The notes beneath the pieces are model-generated. The model was given only the letters and a program-made list of their open reading frames with translations. It was not told where the DNA came from and did no database searches. This document shows positions 1 through 7,622 of a DNA stretch of 38,090 bases, one piece after another; positions within the stretch are counted from its first letter, which is position 1, and each line of letters begins with the position of its first letter. Source of the stretch: an uncultured Akkermansia sp. (GTDB lineage Bacteria; Verrucomicrobiota; Verrucomicrobiia; Verrucomicrobiales; Akkermansiaceae); contig CAJGCZ010000022.1 in assembly GCA_904501975.1 (NCBI GenBank), positions 1-38,090 of the forward strand, written 5' to 3'. The position numbers and the translations under genes are program-made.

Positions 1-13
1 CTGCGCAGCAGAA

Positions 14-142
14 AATATCACTAACCTCCATTGTTTTATAGTGATATTTGCCTTTCAGGCAAGTGATATTCTGCCTTCGGCAGAGTGATATTGAGCTTTT
101 CCAGCTCAGTGATATTGCCTCGCTCCGCGAGGCAGTAAAAGG
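14..142. repeat. Array of 9-bp repeats alternating with short hairpins
   Basis: The 9-mer AGTGATATT occurs at 40-48, 62-70, 84-92 and 108-116, with an inverted copy at 14-22 and a partial copy (AGT) at 134. Every interval between the direct copies is its own small palindrome: TGCCT/AGGCA (49-61), CTGCC/GGCAG (71-83), GAGCT/AGCTC (93-107) and GCCTCGC/GCGAGGC (117-133). The stem sequences differ from each other but all fold. The array begins 2-3 bp from the tatD stop codon and probably continues beyond the left edge. It is not a CRISPR: the repeat is too short and the spacers are self-complementary. Confidence 0.85.
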
Positions 143-144
143 AC

Positions 145-765
145 CTATGCCCCGAAGAGCCCGCCACGCAGCAGGCGGAACAGGGCCAAGGTGCGGGGCC
201 AGCTTTGTGGGTCGTCGTCGGACTCCGGGAACAATTTGCCCTCCGGAATACGCGCATAGCGCTCTTGCGCTTTGGAGTGAGACAACTCGCGGATACCCAC
301 GGAAAAGATGGCACCTAAGGACAGGAACTCGCGGGCCATTTCGTGTGAGCCGTTCCAGGCATGTAAGAGCACGCGCGGCAGGGTGTTGCTGCGGGCGCGT
401 TCTTTAAGAATACCCAAGAGCTCGGCATGGCAGCGCACGGCATGGAGATGCACGAGGCGGTCGTGGCGGAAGGCTGCGCCCAAATGCAGGTGCAACATAA
501 GGCGCTGCGCTTCGAGGGTGGCTGCGTGTTTCTCGGACGCATCAAGCCCGGTCTCGCCTACCTCTGCTTGCGGGTAGCGGGCCAGCCATTCATCTAAAGC
601 AAAAGCAAAATCCGCAGGGTCTTCCACCTCGTGAGCATGCCACGGGTGCACACCGAAGCACGGGGTCATGGAGGGCTCTGCCGCTATGCGGGGCCAGTCT
701 TGTTGGGTAACGGCGCACAGGCTGCCGCCGCAGGGATTGGGGTGATGAGTATGGTAATCTTTCAT
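145..765 (-). CDS. TatD-family metal-dependent hydrolase
   Basis: The 206-residue product is a cytoplasmic TIM-barrel hydrolase of the TatD family, whose characterised members are metal-dependent DNases/exonucleases. Metal-ligand motifs are visible in order: HTH at residues 5-7, GETGLD with Glu71, HLHAV with His108, LLHAW with His135, and an acidic ESDDD near 181-185 in place of the usual ETD. It is shorter than typical TatD (about 260 residues), with compact loops rather than a lost motif. Its ATG overlaps the radC stop (ATGA, 762-765), so translation is probably coupled to radC. The exact substrate cannot be told from sequence. Confidence 0.88.
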   Translation of the reverse strand: MKDYHTHHPNPCGGSLCAVTQQDWPRIAAEPSMTPCFGVHPWHAHEVEDPADFAFALDEWLARYPQAEVGETGLDASEKHAATLEAQRLMLHLHLGAAFRHDRLVHLHAVRCHAELLGILKERARSNTLPRVLLHAWNGSHEMAREFLSLGAIFSVGIRELSHSKAQERYARIPEGKLFPESDDDPQSWPRTLALFRLLRGGLFGA

Positions 766-1505
766 AACGGGAGGAAGCCGTTTTCTGCAAAACTGTAATA
801 GGGTATGGGGGAATCAGCATCGGCGGCGCCGATGATAACGTGGTCCACCAGCGGAATGCCCAGCACCTGCCCGGCTTCGGCAATGGCTTGGGTCAGGTTC
901 TTATCGTGCTCGCTGGGTTGGGTGCTGCCGCTGGGGTGATTATGCGCCAAGATGATTTTGAAGGCATTGAGGCGCACGGCTGAGCTAAATACATTGCGCG
1001 CATGGGTAATCACGCGCGTGAGGGTGCCGGTGGCTATACGCTCCATACGAATGAGGCGGCGGCGCGCATCCAACAACAACACGCACAGCACCTCCTGCGT
1101 TTCAAAACGCAGCTCGGAGGCCAAATACTCGTAGACGTTGCGGGCGGTGCCCATGTCCTGCCGCATGAGCTCGGAGCGAGCGGCACGTTGCCCCAGCTCA
1201 AACACAGCGGCCAGGGTGGCGGCTTTGGCCGGGCCAATACCCTTCACCAAGGCCTGAATGTCTGCGGCCTCCATTTGCCCCAAATCAGCCAAAGAGCCGG
1301 CAGCCTTCTTTAACATAGCGGCCAGTTGCAGCACATTACAACCTTGCAGGCCGGTGCGTAAAAAGATGGCCAACAACTCTTCATCGCTAAGGTGGCGGCG
1401 CCCCATGCGGCACAGCTTCTCACGCGGCCACTCCTCGGAGGGCAACGCATCGTGCAGTTTCAGGCTATCCTGCGGAGTCTTGTCTGAGGGAGAGAGCGAG
1501 GACAT
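762..1505 (-). CDS. radC: RadC family protein (JAB/MPN domain)
   Basis: A 247-residue RadC (UPF0758) protein. The N-terminal half (about 20-115) has the helix-hairpin-helix-like region with KGIGPAKAATL near 88-98. The C-terminal half is the JAB1/MPN metalloprotease-like fold with HNHPSG at 188-193 and the trailing Asp201, forming the HxHPSGx(n)SxxD zinc site. RadC is named as a DNA repair protein but its biochemical role is unsettled. It is followed directly by tatD with a 4-bp overlap. A hairpin terminator at 1541-1574 separates the pair from the upstream protease gene, so radC-tatD probably has its own promoter in the roughly 40 bp before the start. Confidence 0.93.
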   Translation of the reverse strand: MSSLSPSDKTPQDSLKLHDALPSEEWPREKLCRMGRRHLSDEELLAIFLRTGLQGCNVLQLAAMLKKAAGSLADLGQMEAADIQALVKGIGPAKAATLAAVFELGQRAARSELMRQDMGTARNVYEYLASELRFETQEVLCVLLLDARRRLIRMERIATGTLTRVITHARNVFSSAVRLNAFKIILAHNHPSGSTQPSEHDKNLTQAIAEAGQVLGIPLVDHVIIGAADADSPIPYYSFAENGFLPL

Positions 1506-1540
1506 AGCAAACGAAACAAAAGTGAACGGGGAGAAAAAGG

Positions 1541-1574
1541 CAGCACCTGCAAGAGCAGGCTCATGCAGGTGCTG
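1541..1574 (-). terminator. Terminator of the tail-specific protease gene
   Basis: The inverted repeat CAGCACCTGC / GCAGGTGCTG (10 bp, loop about 14 nt) is followed on the minus strand by CCTTTTTC. It lies 34 bp past the protease stop codon and just ahead of radC. Confidence 0.75.
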
Positions 1575-1607
1575 TAAAAGGATTGCTTTTCAGAAGCAGA
1601 ACTTCCG

Positions 1608-3827
1608 TTACGGAAGGTCAATCATATCAGTAACGATATGGAGAGACTCGCGAAGGATGGGATCGAGCGTAGAGGGATATTCCACCTCTTCCTCCAGTTC
1701 CTCCTCGGGGTCCTTCACCTCTTCCATGTAGGAGTCGTCCTCCTTCTTGGTGATAACGGGAAGCTCGGCAGCGTTCACGTCGTCCAGCTTAAGGCGCAGA
1801 ACGCGAAGGTTGGCGGCATCCTGCTCAGCAAGCTTAGCGTAGCGGGTCTTGCGGTCGGCATTGATGTCCTTCTGGCGCTGTACCAGCTCTTCATTTTCGG
1901 CGGCACGCTTCTCCTTGTTAAGAGAATCAACGTTCTTTGCAGTGATGTTGCGGCGGTAATCGATGTACCACTTGGAGTACTGCAAGTCATTATCGGCAGC
2001 AACACGGGCAGCGCTGCGGCGCTGCAGCTCGGGCATAATGCGAGCCAAACGACCGTCCTTCACATAGCCGGCAGCAGGCTGAATCTCATCGTAGGGCATC
2101 ACGAAATCGAGCTCGCCCTCACCCAGCTGCAGAGCAGCCGTGCTCATGGGCAGCACAATGTCACTCTCCACACCCTTAAGCTGGGTGGAGGCACCGTTAA
2201 TGCGGTAGAACTTCTGCACGGTAACCTTAATCATACCGGCCCCCTCGCGAGAGGAGAAGTAGGGGAGGTAATCTGCCAGGCTGCGGGGAACCTGAACCGT
2301 ACCCTTACCGAAGGTGGACTCATCGCCCACAATCACAGCACGACCGTAGTCGGCCATGGCACCGGCGAAAATCTCGGAAGCGGATGCACTGAGCTTGTTG
2401 CAGATAACAACCACCTCGCCGTCAAAAATCTTCTTACCGCTTACGGTAAGGCGCTCGCGCTGGCCACGGGCATCGCGCACCTGCACTACGGGACCGGCAC
2501 CGGTAAAGAAGCCCACCATCTTGCGAACTTCCTCCAAAGAGCCACCACCGTTGAAGCGGAGGTCAACGATAAGGCCCTCCACGTTCTCCTTAATCATGCG
2601 AACAAGAATCTTCTTAACGTCGGCTGCGCAACGTACGCCACCGGTGGAATCCAGGTCCATGTAGAAGGAGGGGAGAGTAATGATACCCACGCGGCGAGTC
2701 TTGCCCTCCGGGGTCTTCATCTCTACAATCTTACCACTGGCAAGAGACTCGGACATGGGAACCTCGTCGCGAGTAATGACGATTTCGCGTTCCTCGGCGC
2801 TCTCGCCGGAAAGCACACGCAGCTTAACGGGAACACCCTGCTTGCCGCGAACCAAGTCTACCACCTTGTCGATGCTCATGAACATGATGTCCACCCACTG
2901 ACCATCGTTGAGGGAATCCACAGCGATGATGCGGTCGCCCAAACGCAGCTGACCATTCTTAGCAGCGGGGCCACCCTTCACAATACCTTCCACACGGGTG
3001 GAGCCGTCGTCCTGCTCACTGAGCTGGGCACCGATACCAACGATGGAAGCCTTAATCATGTCCTTAAAGCGCTGCTCTTCCTTAGCGCTCATGTAGTCGG
3101 AGTGCGGATCGTAGGTGCGGGCTACGGCATTGAGCAAGCGAGCCACCATATCTTCCGTATCGTTCTCCTCAACCTCGTTGCGCAGGCGCTTGAGGCGAGA
3201 AGCCAACTTCTCTGCCACAGGCTTTTCCTTGAGCATGGGGTCTGCCTTGCCCTGCTCGGCAGCCAAGCGGCTTACATTCTCACGGCGAAGAACCTCTGTA
3301 AGCACCATATCATCAATCATATCACGCCAGGCTTGGTCAAGCTCGGCATCATTCTTAGCGCGGGGCAGCTTGCGGCGAGAACGCGGGGTGGTGCGATCAG
3401 AATCAAAAGCAGGAACCTGCTTCTCGTACTCGGCCAAAATCTTCTCGGCCTTCACGATTTGCTCCAGCGCGCGCGTGGAGAATTCATGGTGCAGCACCTC
3501 TGCAAACTTACGGGTGCGGCCGGCAAGCAAGTAGTCACCAAAAGCGGTGGCATACTTATCGCGCAGCACGTTAACATCTTCCTCCGTGAAGTAAAGCTGC
3601 TGGGGGTCAGCAAGTTGCAGATAGCTTTCCAAGAACTTGGCATACATCTCACCGGAGAAGCGAGTGCGAGAATAGTGGGCATTCTGCAATACCAAGGCAA
3701 ATTGCTTACCAATCGTATCGTAATCCGGCTCAGCATAGCTGACGGATGTGCAAGATACAGCGCCTGCGACCGTTGCAACGGTGGCAAATGCCAGTCTGCG
3801 CAAACGGCTCAGTAGAGTTGTTTTCAT
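1608..3827 (-). CDS. Carboxy-terminal (tail-specific) processing protease, S41
   Basis: The 739-residue protein resembles the long Prc/Tsp type of C-terminal processing protease. An N-terminal export signal ends near SYA at 30-32; a Cys at 26 makes a lipoprotein alternative possible. A long helical N-terminal region (about 35-250) precedes a PDZ domain (about 255-340, GGPAAKNGQLRLGDRI). The S41 core has the catalytic Ser in KLSASASEI (about 482) and Lys508 in TFGKGT. A charged C-terminal region (about 590-720) matches the DUF3340-type tail. It should act in the periplasm, degrading or trimming proteins from their C-termini. The gene stands alone, with a terminator after it. Confidence 0.93.
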   Translation of the reverse strand: MKTTLLSRLRRLAFATVATVAGAVSCTSVSYAEPDYDTIGKQFALVLQNAHYSRTRFSGEMYAKFLESYLQLADPQQLYFTEEDVNVLRDKYATAFGDYLLAGRTRKFAEVLHHEFSTRALEQIVKAEKILAEYEKQVPAFDSDRTTPRSRRKLPRAKNDAELDQAWRDMIDDMVLTEVLRRENVSRLAAEQGKADPMLKEKPVAEKLASRLKRLRNEVEENDTEDMVARLLNAVARTYDPHSDYMSAKEEQRFKDMIKASIVGIGAQLSEQDDGSTRVEGIVKGGPAAKNGQLRLGDRIIAVDSLNDGQWVDIMFMSIDKVVDLVRGKQGVPVKLRVLSGESAEEREIVITRDEVPMSESLASGKIVEMKTPEGKTRRVGIITLPSFYMDLDSTGGVRCAADVKKILVRMIKENVEGLIVDLRFNGGGSLEEVRKMVGFFTGAGPVVQVRDARGQRERLTVSGKKIFDGEVVVICNKLSASASEIFAGAMADYGRAVIVGDESTFGKGTVQVPRSLADYLPYFSSREGAGMIKVTVQKFYRINGASTQLKGVESDIVLPMSTAALQLGEGELDFVMPYDEIQPAAGYVKDGRLARIMPELQRRSAARVAADNDLQYSKWYIDYRRNITAKNVDSLNKEKRAAENEELVQRQKDINADRKTRYAKLAEQDAANLRVLRLKLDDVNAAELPVITKKEDDSYMEEVKDPEEELEEEVEYPSTLDPILRESLHIVTDMIDLP

Positions 3828-4017
3828 GATGTATTATGATATAGGTTAAATGTGTCTCGGAGAGAGACGAAGGGAGCCTTTATCGCTGAAAGACTTTTCT
3901 GTTAGACACATGTAGGGGCAATTTTTCTCAAAAAAAATTACCATTATGACAAAACAGAGGTTTTTCCGCGAACTTGAGCGGTCAGAAATGACGTATTCCT
4001 GCGGGATAGGATACAGA

Positions 4018-4043
4018 TTTCGGCCCCGTTTTTCAAGCCGAAA
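4018..4043 (-). terminator. Hairpin downstream of the histidine kinase gene
   Basis: TTTCGGC / GCCGAAA is an inverted repeat with a 12-nt loop, 37 bp past the kinase stop codon. No clear U-run follows. The rest of the gap 3828-4079 shows only AT-rich sequence in which I recognise nothing. Confidence 0.4.
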
Positions 4044-4079
4044 ATGAGCACGGCCACCAAAAGCATAGGCGTAATTGCG

Positions 4080-5276
4080 TCATATACAAAGGGCAGACGC
4101 CGGCAGCACTATCGTAAACACGGTGCGCACCCCGGGCTCACTTGCTACGGAGATAGTGCCGCCATGAGCCTCGACCGCATGGCGCACAATGGAAAGCCCC
4201 AACCCGGTACCTTTGATGAGCCCGCTCTTATCCGCCCGATAAAAGCGATTGAAAATAAAGGGCAAGGCCTCCTCCGCAATACCCACTCCGTTATCCTGCA
4301 CGCTAATGGCGGCAGAGCCATCTGCCTGCCGCGCAGCTGAAACATGGATGTGCACACCGGGGGCGGGATTATTCTTGAGCGAGTTTTCCAGCAAATTAAA
4401 AATAATTTGCGACCAGTAGAAACGGTCTCCTCTGATACGGAAAGGCTCGGGCAGCATGGAGATGGTGAGCTGCGCCTGTTGTTGAACAATCATGCGCTCC
4501 AGGCGCTGGGCTACTTCGTGCACCTCTTGAGCCAAATCAAACTCGCCGCATTCCAACTGCAAGGACTGCATGCTTTCTAAGCGCGAGATAGTGAGCATAT
4601 CCTCCACGAGGCGCGAGATACGCTCCACATGCTTGCTCATGATACCCAAGGCGCGCGAGCGCAGCGCCGCATCCGTGGCATCATCCGGGTTCTCTAACAG
4701 ATTTTCCAAGTACCCGCGCATAATGGTAAGCGGGGTACGCAGCTCGTGTGAGGCATTGGCCACAAAATCGCGCCGTATCATTTGCGTGCGATGCTCATTG
4801 GTAACATCATGCAGCACAAGGCCTATGTGTTTATCGGCATTCCCCAGCGGGGTGGAGGTAAGCAGGTAAAAGCGCTCCTCCCCCTGCACCGTTAAGGTTA
4901 ACGATTGAGTGGAAGGCTGCTGTGTTTGCAACACCTCTTGCAAGAGGGTGCGCAGTGCGCCGTCCGGCAATATTTTGAGCAGGTTGGGGCATTTTTGCAC
5001 ATCCACCCCCAATACGTCGCCGGCATAGCGGTTGGCCATCACCAAGCGCCCGGTGGGTTTTACCAACAGAAAAGGCACCCCCAATGCCTCCAAAAACAAG
5101 GCTTTATCGTTGCGCACATGCGCCTCGGTATCGCGCAGCATGCGGCGCAGATACTCCTTCTCCGTAAAATCACGGCGCTGCCGCTGCCTTCTCTGCTCCA
5201 GCTGCACATGCAACAGAACAAACGGCAGAGCAAAAGCCAGTAGCACCAATACTATCGCTATATTCCAACTTACCAC
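4080..5276 (-). CDS. PhoR-like membrane sensor histidine kinase
   Basis: A 398-residue sensor kinase. From a GTG at 5276 it opens with one hydrophobic segment (about 4-22), then a PAS-like domain (about 65-160), HisKA with the phospho-accepting His177 in ANASHELRTPL, and HATPase with N-box (about 294-298), DNGVGI (G1), FxRF and GTGLG (G2). The order is that of PhoR/WalK-type kinases without a large periplasmic domain. A longer reading frame begins at TTG 5324, but that TTG is the first triplet of a good -35 box (TTGACT-16-TATACT), so translation from it is unlikely. No response regulator is adjacent, so it is an orphan here. A phosphate role is only a guess by analogy. Confidence 0.88.
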   Translation of the reverse strand: MVSWNIAIVLVLLAFALPFVLLHVQLEQRRQRQRRDFTEKEYLRRMLRDTEAHVRNDKALFLEALGVPFLLVKPTGRLVMANRYAGDVLGVDVQKCPNLLKILPDGALRTLLQEVLQTQQPSTQSLTLTVQGEERFYLLTSTPLGNADKHIGLVLHDVTNEHRTQMIRRDFVANASHELRTPLTIMRGYLENLLENPDDATDAALRSRALGIMSKHVERISRLVEDMLTISRLESMQSLQLECGEFDLAQEVHEVAQRLERMIVQQQAQLTISMLPEPFRIRGDRFYWSQIIFNLLENSLKNNPAPGVHIHVSAARQADGSAAISVQDNGVGIAEEALPFIFNRFYRADKSGLIKGTGLGLSIVRHAVEAHGGTISVASEPGVRTVFTIVLPASALCI

Positions 5277-5296
5277 GGCAGCCCCTTTTTGTGAGC

Positions 5297-5324
5297 AGTA
5301 TATGGTTTTAGGCTTCAAAGTCAA
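5297..5324 (-). promoter_or_regulatory. Promoter of the histidine kinase gene
   Basis: On the minus strand, TTGACT (5324-5319), a 16-bp spacer, then TATACT (5302-5297). The predicted start near 5290 leaves a leader of about 13 nt before GTG 5276, containing an AAGGGG stretch that could pair with 16S rRNA. Confidence 0.65.
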
Positions 5325-5366
5325 TACGATTTTACAGCAATTAGAGTCTGCATACCTGATTTGGGC

Positions 5367-5394
5367 TTGACTTCACCCCCTGAGCTGATAAGAT
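5367..5394 (+). promoter_or_regulatory. Promoter of the Lrp-aminotransferase operon
   Basis: TTGACT (5367-5372), a 16-bp spacer and TAAGAT (5389-5394). The start codon of the Lrp gene begins 11 nt after the -10 box, leaving a leader of about 3 nt. It is back to back with the histidine kinase promoter, so an Lrp-type autoregulator could act here. Confidence 0.55.
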
Positions 5395-5404
5395 TCCCGT
5401 ACTT

Positions 5405-5881
5405 ATGACACAGGAAGCCCTTCTTAAATTACTGGAGACGGACGCACGTCTGAGCGACCGGCAGATTGCAGACCGCCTCGGCGTGAGTGTATCTGAAGTT
5501 GCCGCAGAACGAGCTACCCTCGAACAGGAGGGCCGAATCGTGGGTTATCAAACCATCGTCAACCACGATGAAGTGGGCGTATCTGCCTTTATTGAAGTGC
5601 GTTGCACGCCGGAGCGTGGCGATGGCTTTGACCGATTGGCACAGCGCATTGCCCGTTTTGAAGAAGTGAAGAGCTGCTACCTCATGAGCGGTGGTTATGA
5701 CCTGCTGGTGATGGTAGAGGCAGAGAACCTGCAAGGGGTTGCTCGTTTTGTGAGCGAGAAGCTCTCCAACCTGCACGGCATTCTTACCACGGCCACCCAC
5801 TTCCGCCTTAAGACCTACAAGCTCAACGGCCTACTCTTCCACGAAGAACAGGAAAACGAACGCATTAGCGTAGCCCCCTAA
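5405..5881 (+). CDS. Lrp/AsnC family transcriptional regulator
   Basis: The 158-residue protein has the family's two-part layout: an N-terminal winged helix-turn-helix (about 13-50, LSDRQIADRLGVSVSEV) and a C-terminal RAM/AsnC ligand-binding domain (about 62-135, with SCYLMSGGYDLLVMVE). These proteins form octamers or dimers of dimers and respond to amino acids. Its stop lies 7 bp before the aminotransferase start, so the two are co-transcribed, and the likely job is control of this amino-acid gene and of itself. The leader is only about 3 nt by the promoter call. Confidence 0.93.
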   Translation: MTQEALLKLLETDARLSDRQIADRLGVSVSEVAAERATLEQEGRIVGYQTIVNHDEVGVSAFIEVRCTPERGDGFDRLAQRIARFEEVKSCYLMSGGYDLLVMVEAENLQGVARFVSEKLSNLHGILTTATHFRLKTYKLNGLLFHEEQENERISVAP

Positions 5882-5888
5882 GCAAGCT

Positions 5889-7058
5889 ATGGACTGGAAT
5901 CGCATTCTATCCAAACAGGTCGTTGACTTGCCGAAATCCGGCATCCGCGAGTTCTTTGACCTCGTGACCGGCAGCAAGGACATCATTTCCCTCGGCGTTG
6001 GCGAGCCGGACTTTGTAACACCGTGGAATATTCGCGAGGCTGCCATTACCTCGCTGGAAAAAGGCCGCACCACCTACACCAGTAACTATGGTTTAGAGAG
6101 TTTGCGCCGCGCCATTGCCACCTATGTGGAAGACTTCTTCCATGTTTCCTACAACCCGCTTAATGAAATTTTGCCGACTGTGGGCGTGAGCGAGGCTATC
6201 GACTTAGCCTTGCGCTGCTTGGTGAATCCGGGAGACGAGGTACTGTACCACGAACCAGCCTACGTGAGCTACGCCCCCTCCGTGCAGCTTTGCTATGGCA
6301 CCCCCAAGCCGGTGGAAACCAGCATTGACGACCTCTTTGCCCTCAACCCCGCTAAGCTGGAGGCCGCCATCACTCCGCGCACGAAAGTGCTGATGCTCAA
6401 TTTCCCGACCAACCCGACGGGCTCTATTGCCCCGCTGGAGACGCTGGAGGCCATTGCCCGAATCTGCATCAAGCACGACCTCTTTGTGCTGACGGATGAG
6501 ATTTACTCTGAGCTGCGTTATGATGGCGAGGAACACACCAGCATTGCCTCCCTGCCCGGCATGAAGGAGCGCACCTTGCTCTTGCACGGTTTCTCTAAGG
6601 CTTTTGCCATGACCGGTTTCCGCTTGGGTTATGCCTGCGGCCCGAAGGAGCTCATCGACCAAATGATGAAGATTCACTCCTACACCATGATTTGCCCCAC
6701 CATTACCAGCCAAGAGGCCGGTATTGAAGCCTTGCAAAATGGGGTTCCGGCCATGCTGGAGATGCGCGACAGCTACCACCGCCGCCGCGACTACATTGTG
6801 GGCCGCTTTAACCAAATGGGGATGGATTGCCACCTGCCCGGCGGCGCCTTCTATACCTTCCCCAGCATTAAACGCTTTGGCTTAAGCTCCAAAGAATTCG
6901 CCATGCGTCTTCTTAAAGAAGCCAAAGTGGCCGCCGTACCCGGCACAGCCTTCGGTGCCTGCGGCGAGGGCTACCTGCGCTGCTGCTATGCCACCAGCAT
7001 GCAGCTGCTCATCGAAGCCTGCGATAAGATGGAGAAATTCTGCAATTCACTCAAGTGA
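5889..7058 (+). CDS. PLP-dependent aminotransferase, class I/II
   Basis: A 389-residue fold-type I aminotransferase of the aspartate/aromatic/alanine aminotransferase superfamily, cytoplasmic. It has the NPTG motif (N175), DEIY (D203, Y206), the PLP-binding Lys237 in GFSKAFAMTG, and the substrate-carboxylate Arg364 in GYLRCCY. The sequence most resembles the PatA/AspC-like group, but the amino-acid substrate cannot be assigned. It follows an Lrp gene by 7 bp, a recurrent pairing. The last codons (FCNSLK) and the stop lie inside a 30-nt near-perfect palindrome (7038-7067), so the C-terminal residues are fixed partly by that hairpin. Confidence 0.93.
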   Translation: MDWNRILSKQVVDLPKSGIREFFDLVTGSKDIISLGVGEPDFVTPWNIREAAITSLEKGRTTYTSNYGLESLRRAIATYVEDFFHVSYNPLNEILPTVGVSEAIDLALRCLVNPGDEVLYHEPAYVSYAPSVQLCYGTPKPVETSIDDLFALNPAKLEAAITPRTKVLMLNFPTNPTGSIAPLETLEAIARICIKHDLFVLTDEIYSELRYDGEEHTSIASLPGMKERTLLLHGFSKAFAMTGFRLGYACGPKELIDQMMKIHSYTMICPTITSQEAGIEALQNGVPAMLEMRDSYHRRRDYIVGRFNQMGMDCHLPGGAFYTFPSIKRFGLSSKEFAMRLLKEAKVAAVPGTAFGACGEGYLRCCYATSMQLLIEACDKMEKFCNSLK

Positions 7059-7067
7059 ATTGCAGAA
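7038..7067. repeat. Palindrome spanning the aminotransferase stop codon
   Basis: TTCTGCAATTCACT and its exact complement flank a 2-nt loop (CA), giving a 14-bp stem that contains the stop codon at 7056-7058. No U-run follows, so it is a weak intrinsic terminator at best. It could equally be an mRNA 3'-end stabiliser or the mark of an inserted element. Confidence 0.7.
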
Positions 7068-7100
7068 AAGTACGAGATTCAAATTCCGAAGGACAACGTA

Positions 7101-7602
7101 GATTTACAATTTACGATGTACAAGGTACAATTTTTAAGCTAGGCTCGCTGCGCTCGCAGGGTATACTGTCTTGTTTATGGATAAAACAGATTTCATCAAC
7201 AGAACAAAGCTTTTCGCTCTGCGCATCATCAAACTAGCAGATAAATTGTACTCCATAGGTGGCGTGGCTCGCATATTGTCGGATCAACTTGTGCGTTCAG
7301 GCACTTCTGTTGGGGCGAACTATCGAGCCGCGTGCCGCGCTAAAAGCACAAAAGACTTCCTCAATAAGCTCAAAATCTGCGAAGAAGAAGCAGATGAGAC
7401 CATTTATTGGCTTGAACTGCTCATGGACAGCAATTCCATTTCACCCGGTCTGTTAACCGACCTCTGTGAAGAGGCAAAGCAGATTACCGCCATGCTAACA
7501 GCTTCAATCAAAACATTGAAGAAAAATATATCCGAGACCACCTAGGAACGGCGAAGCCGCAAACTCTATCAATTGTACCTTGTACATTGTAAATTGTAAA
7601 TC
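7101..7602. mobile_element. Inverted-repeat element carrying a four-helix-bundle gene
   Basis: A 502-bp unit is bounded by 32-bp inverted repeats at 7101-7132 and 7571-7602 that match at 31 of 32 positions. Each arm is GA, four heptamers (TTTACAA, TTTACGA, TGTACAA, GGTACAA in the left arm), then TT. The only gene inside is the four-helix-bundle protein. A second unit with nearly the same arms and no gene lies at 15939-16132. No transposase is encoded. No clear target-site duplication is visible at the edges. Confidence 0.75.
7177..7545 (+). CDS. Four-helix-bundle protein (S23/bIVP family)
   Basis: The 122-residue protein matches the four-helix-bundle family first seen encoded in 23S rRNA intervening sequences and related to the Avd accessory protein of diversity-generating retroelements. 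Family signatures are RSGTSVGANYRAA (40-52), DFLNKLKICEEEADETIYWLELL in two parts (60-69 and 70-82), and a Lys-rich last helix. Homologues with known structure form pentameric barrels and some bind nucleic acid; the cellular role is unknown. Start: a TTG at 7171 is in frame, but a TATACT box at 7162-7167 puts transcription start near 7174, so ATG 7177 fits better. The gene looks more AT-rich than its neighbours and sits between long inverted repeats, so it is probably cargo or helper of a small mobile unit. Confidence 0.85.
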   Translation: MDKTDFINRTKLFALRIIKLADKLYSIGGVARILSDQLVRSGTSVGANYRAACRAKSTKDFLNKLKICEEEADETIYWLELLMDSNSISPGLLTDLCEEAKQITAMLTASIKTLKKNISETT

Positions 7603-7622
7603 GTCGCTTTCAAAATTAAGTC

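Noticed and set aside
14..142. CRISPR array
   Set aside because: The repeat is only 9 bp, the spacers are 13-17 bp palindromes, and there are no cas genes.
1638..3815. 725-residue open frame antisense to the tail-specific protease gene
   Set aside because: It is the mirror of a clear S41 protease. Its translation has no domain logic, and long antisense frames are common in this window because of codon bias.
7171..7173. TTG start for the four-helix-bundle gene
   Set aside because: It lies only 4 nt after a TATACT box, so it is probably not in the transcript; ATG 7177 fits.
7101..7602. Diversity-generating retroelement, because the encoded protein resembles Avd
   Set aside because: There is no reverse transcriptase, no template/variable repeat pair and no target gene nearby.
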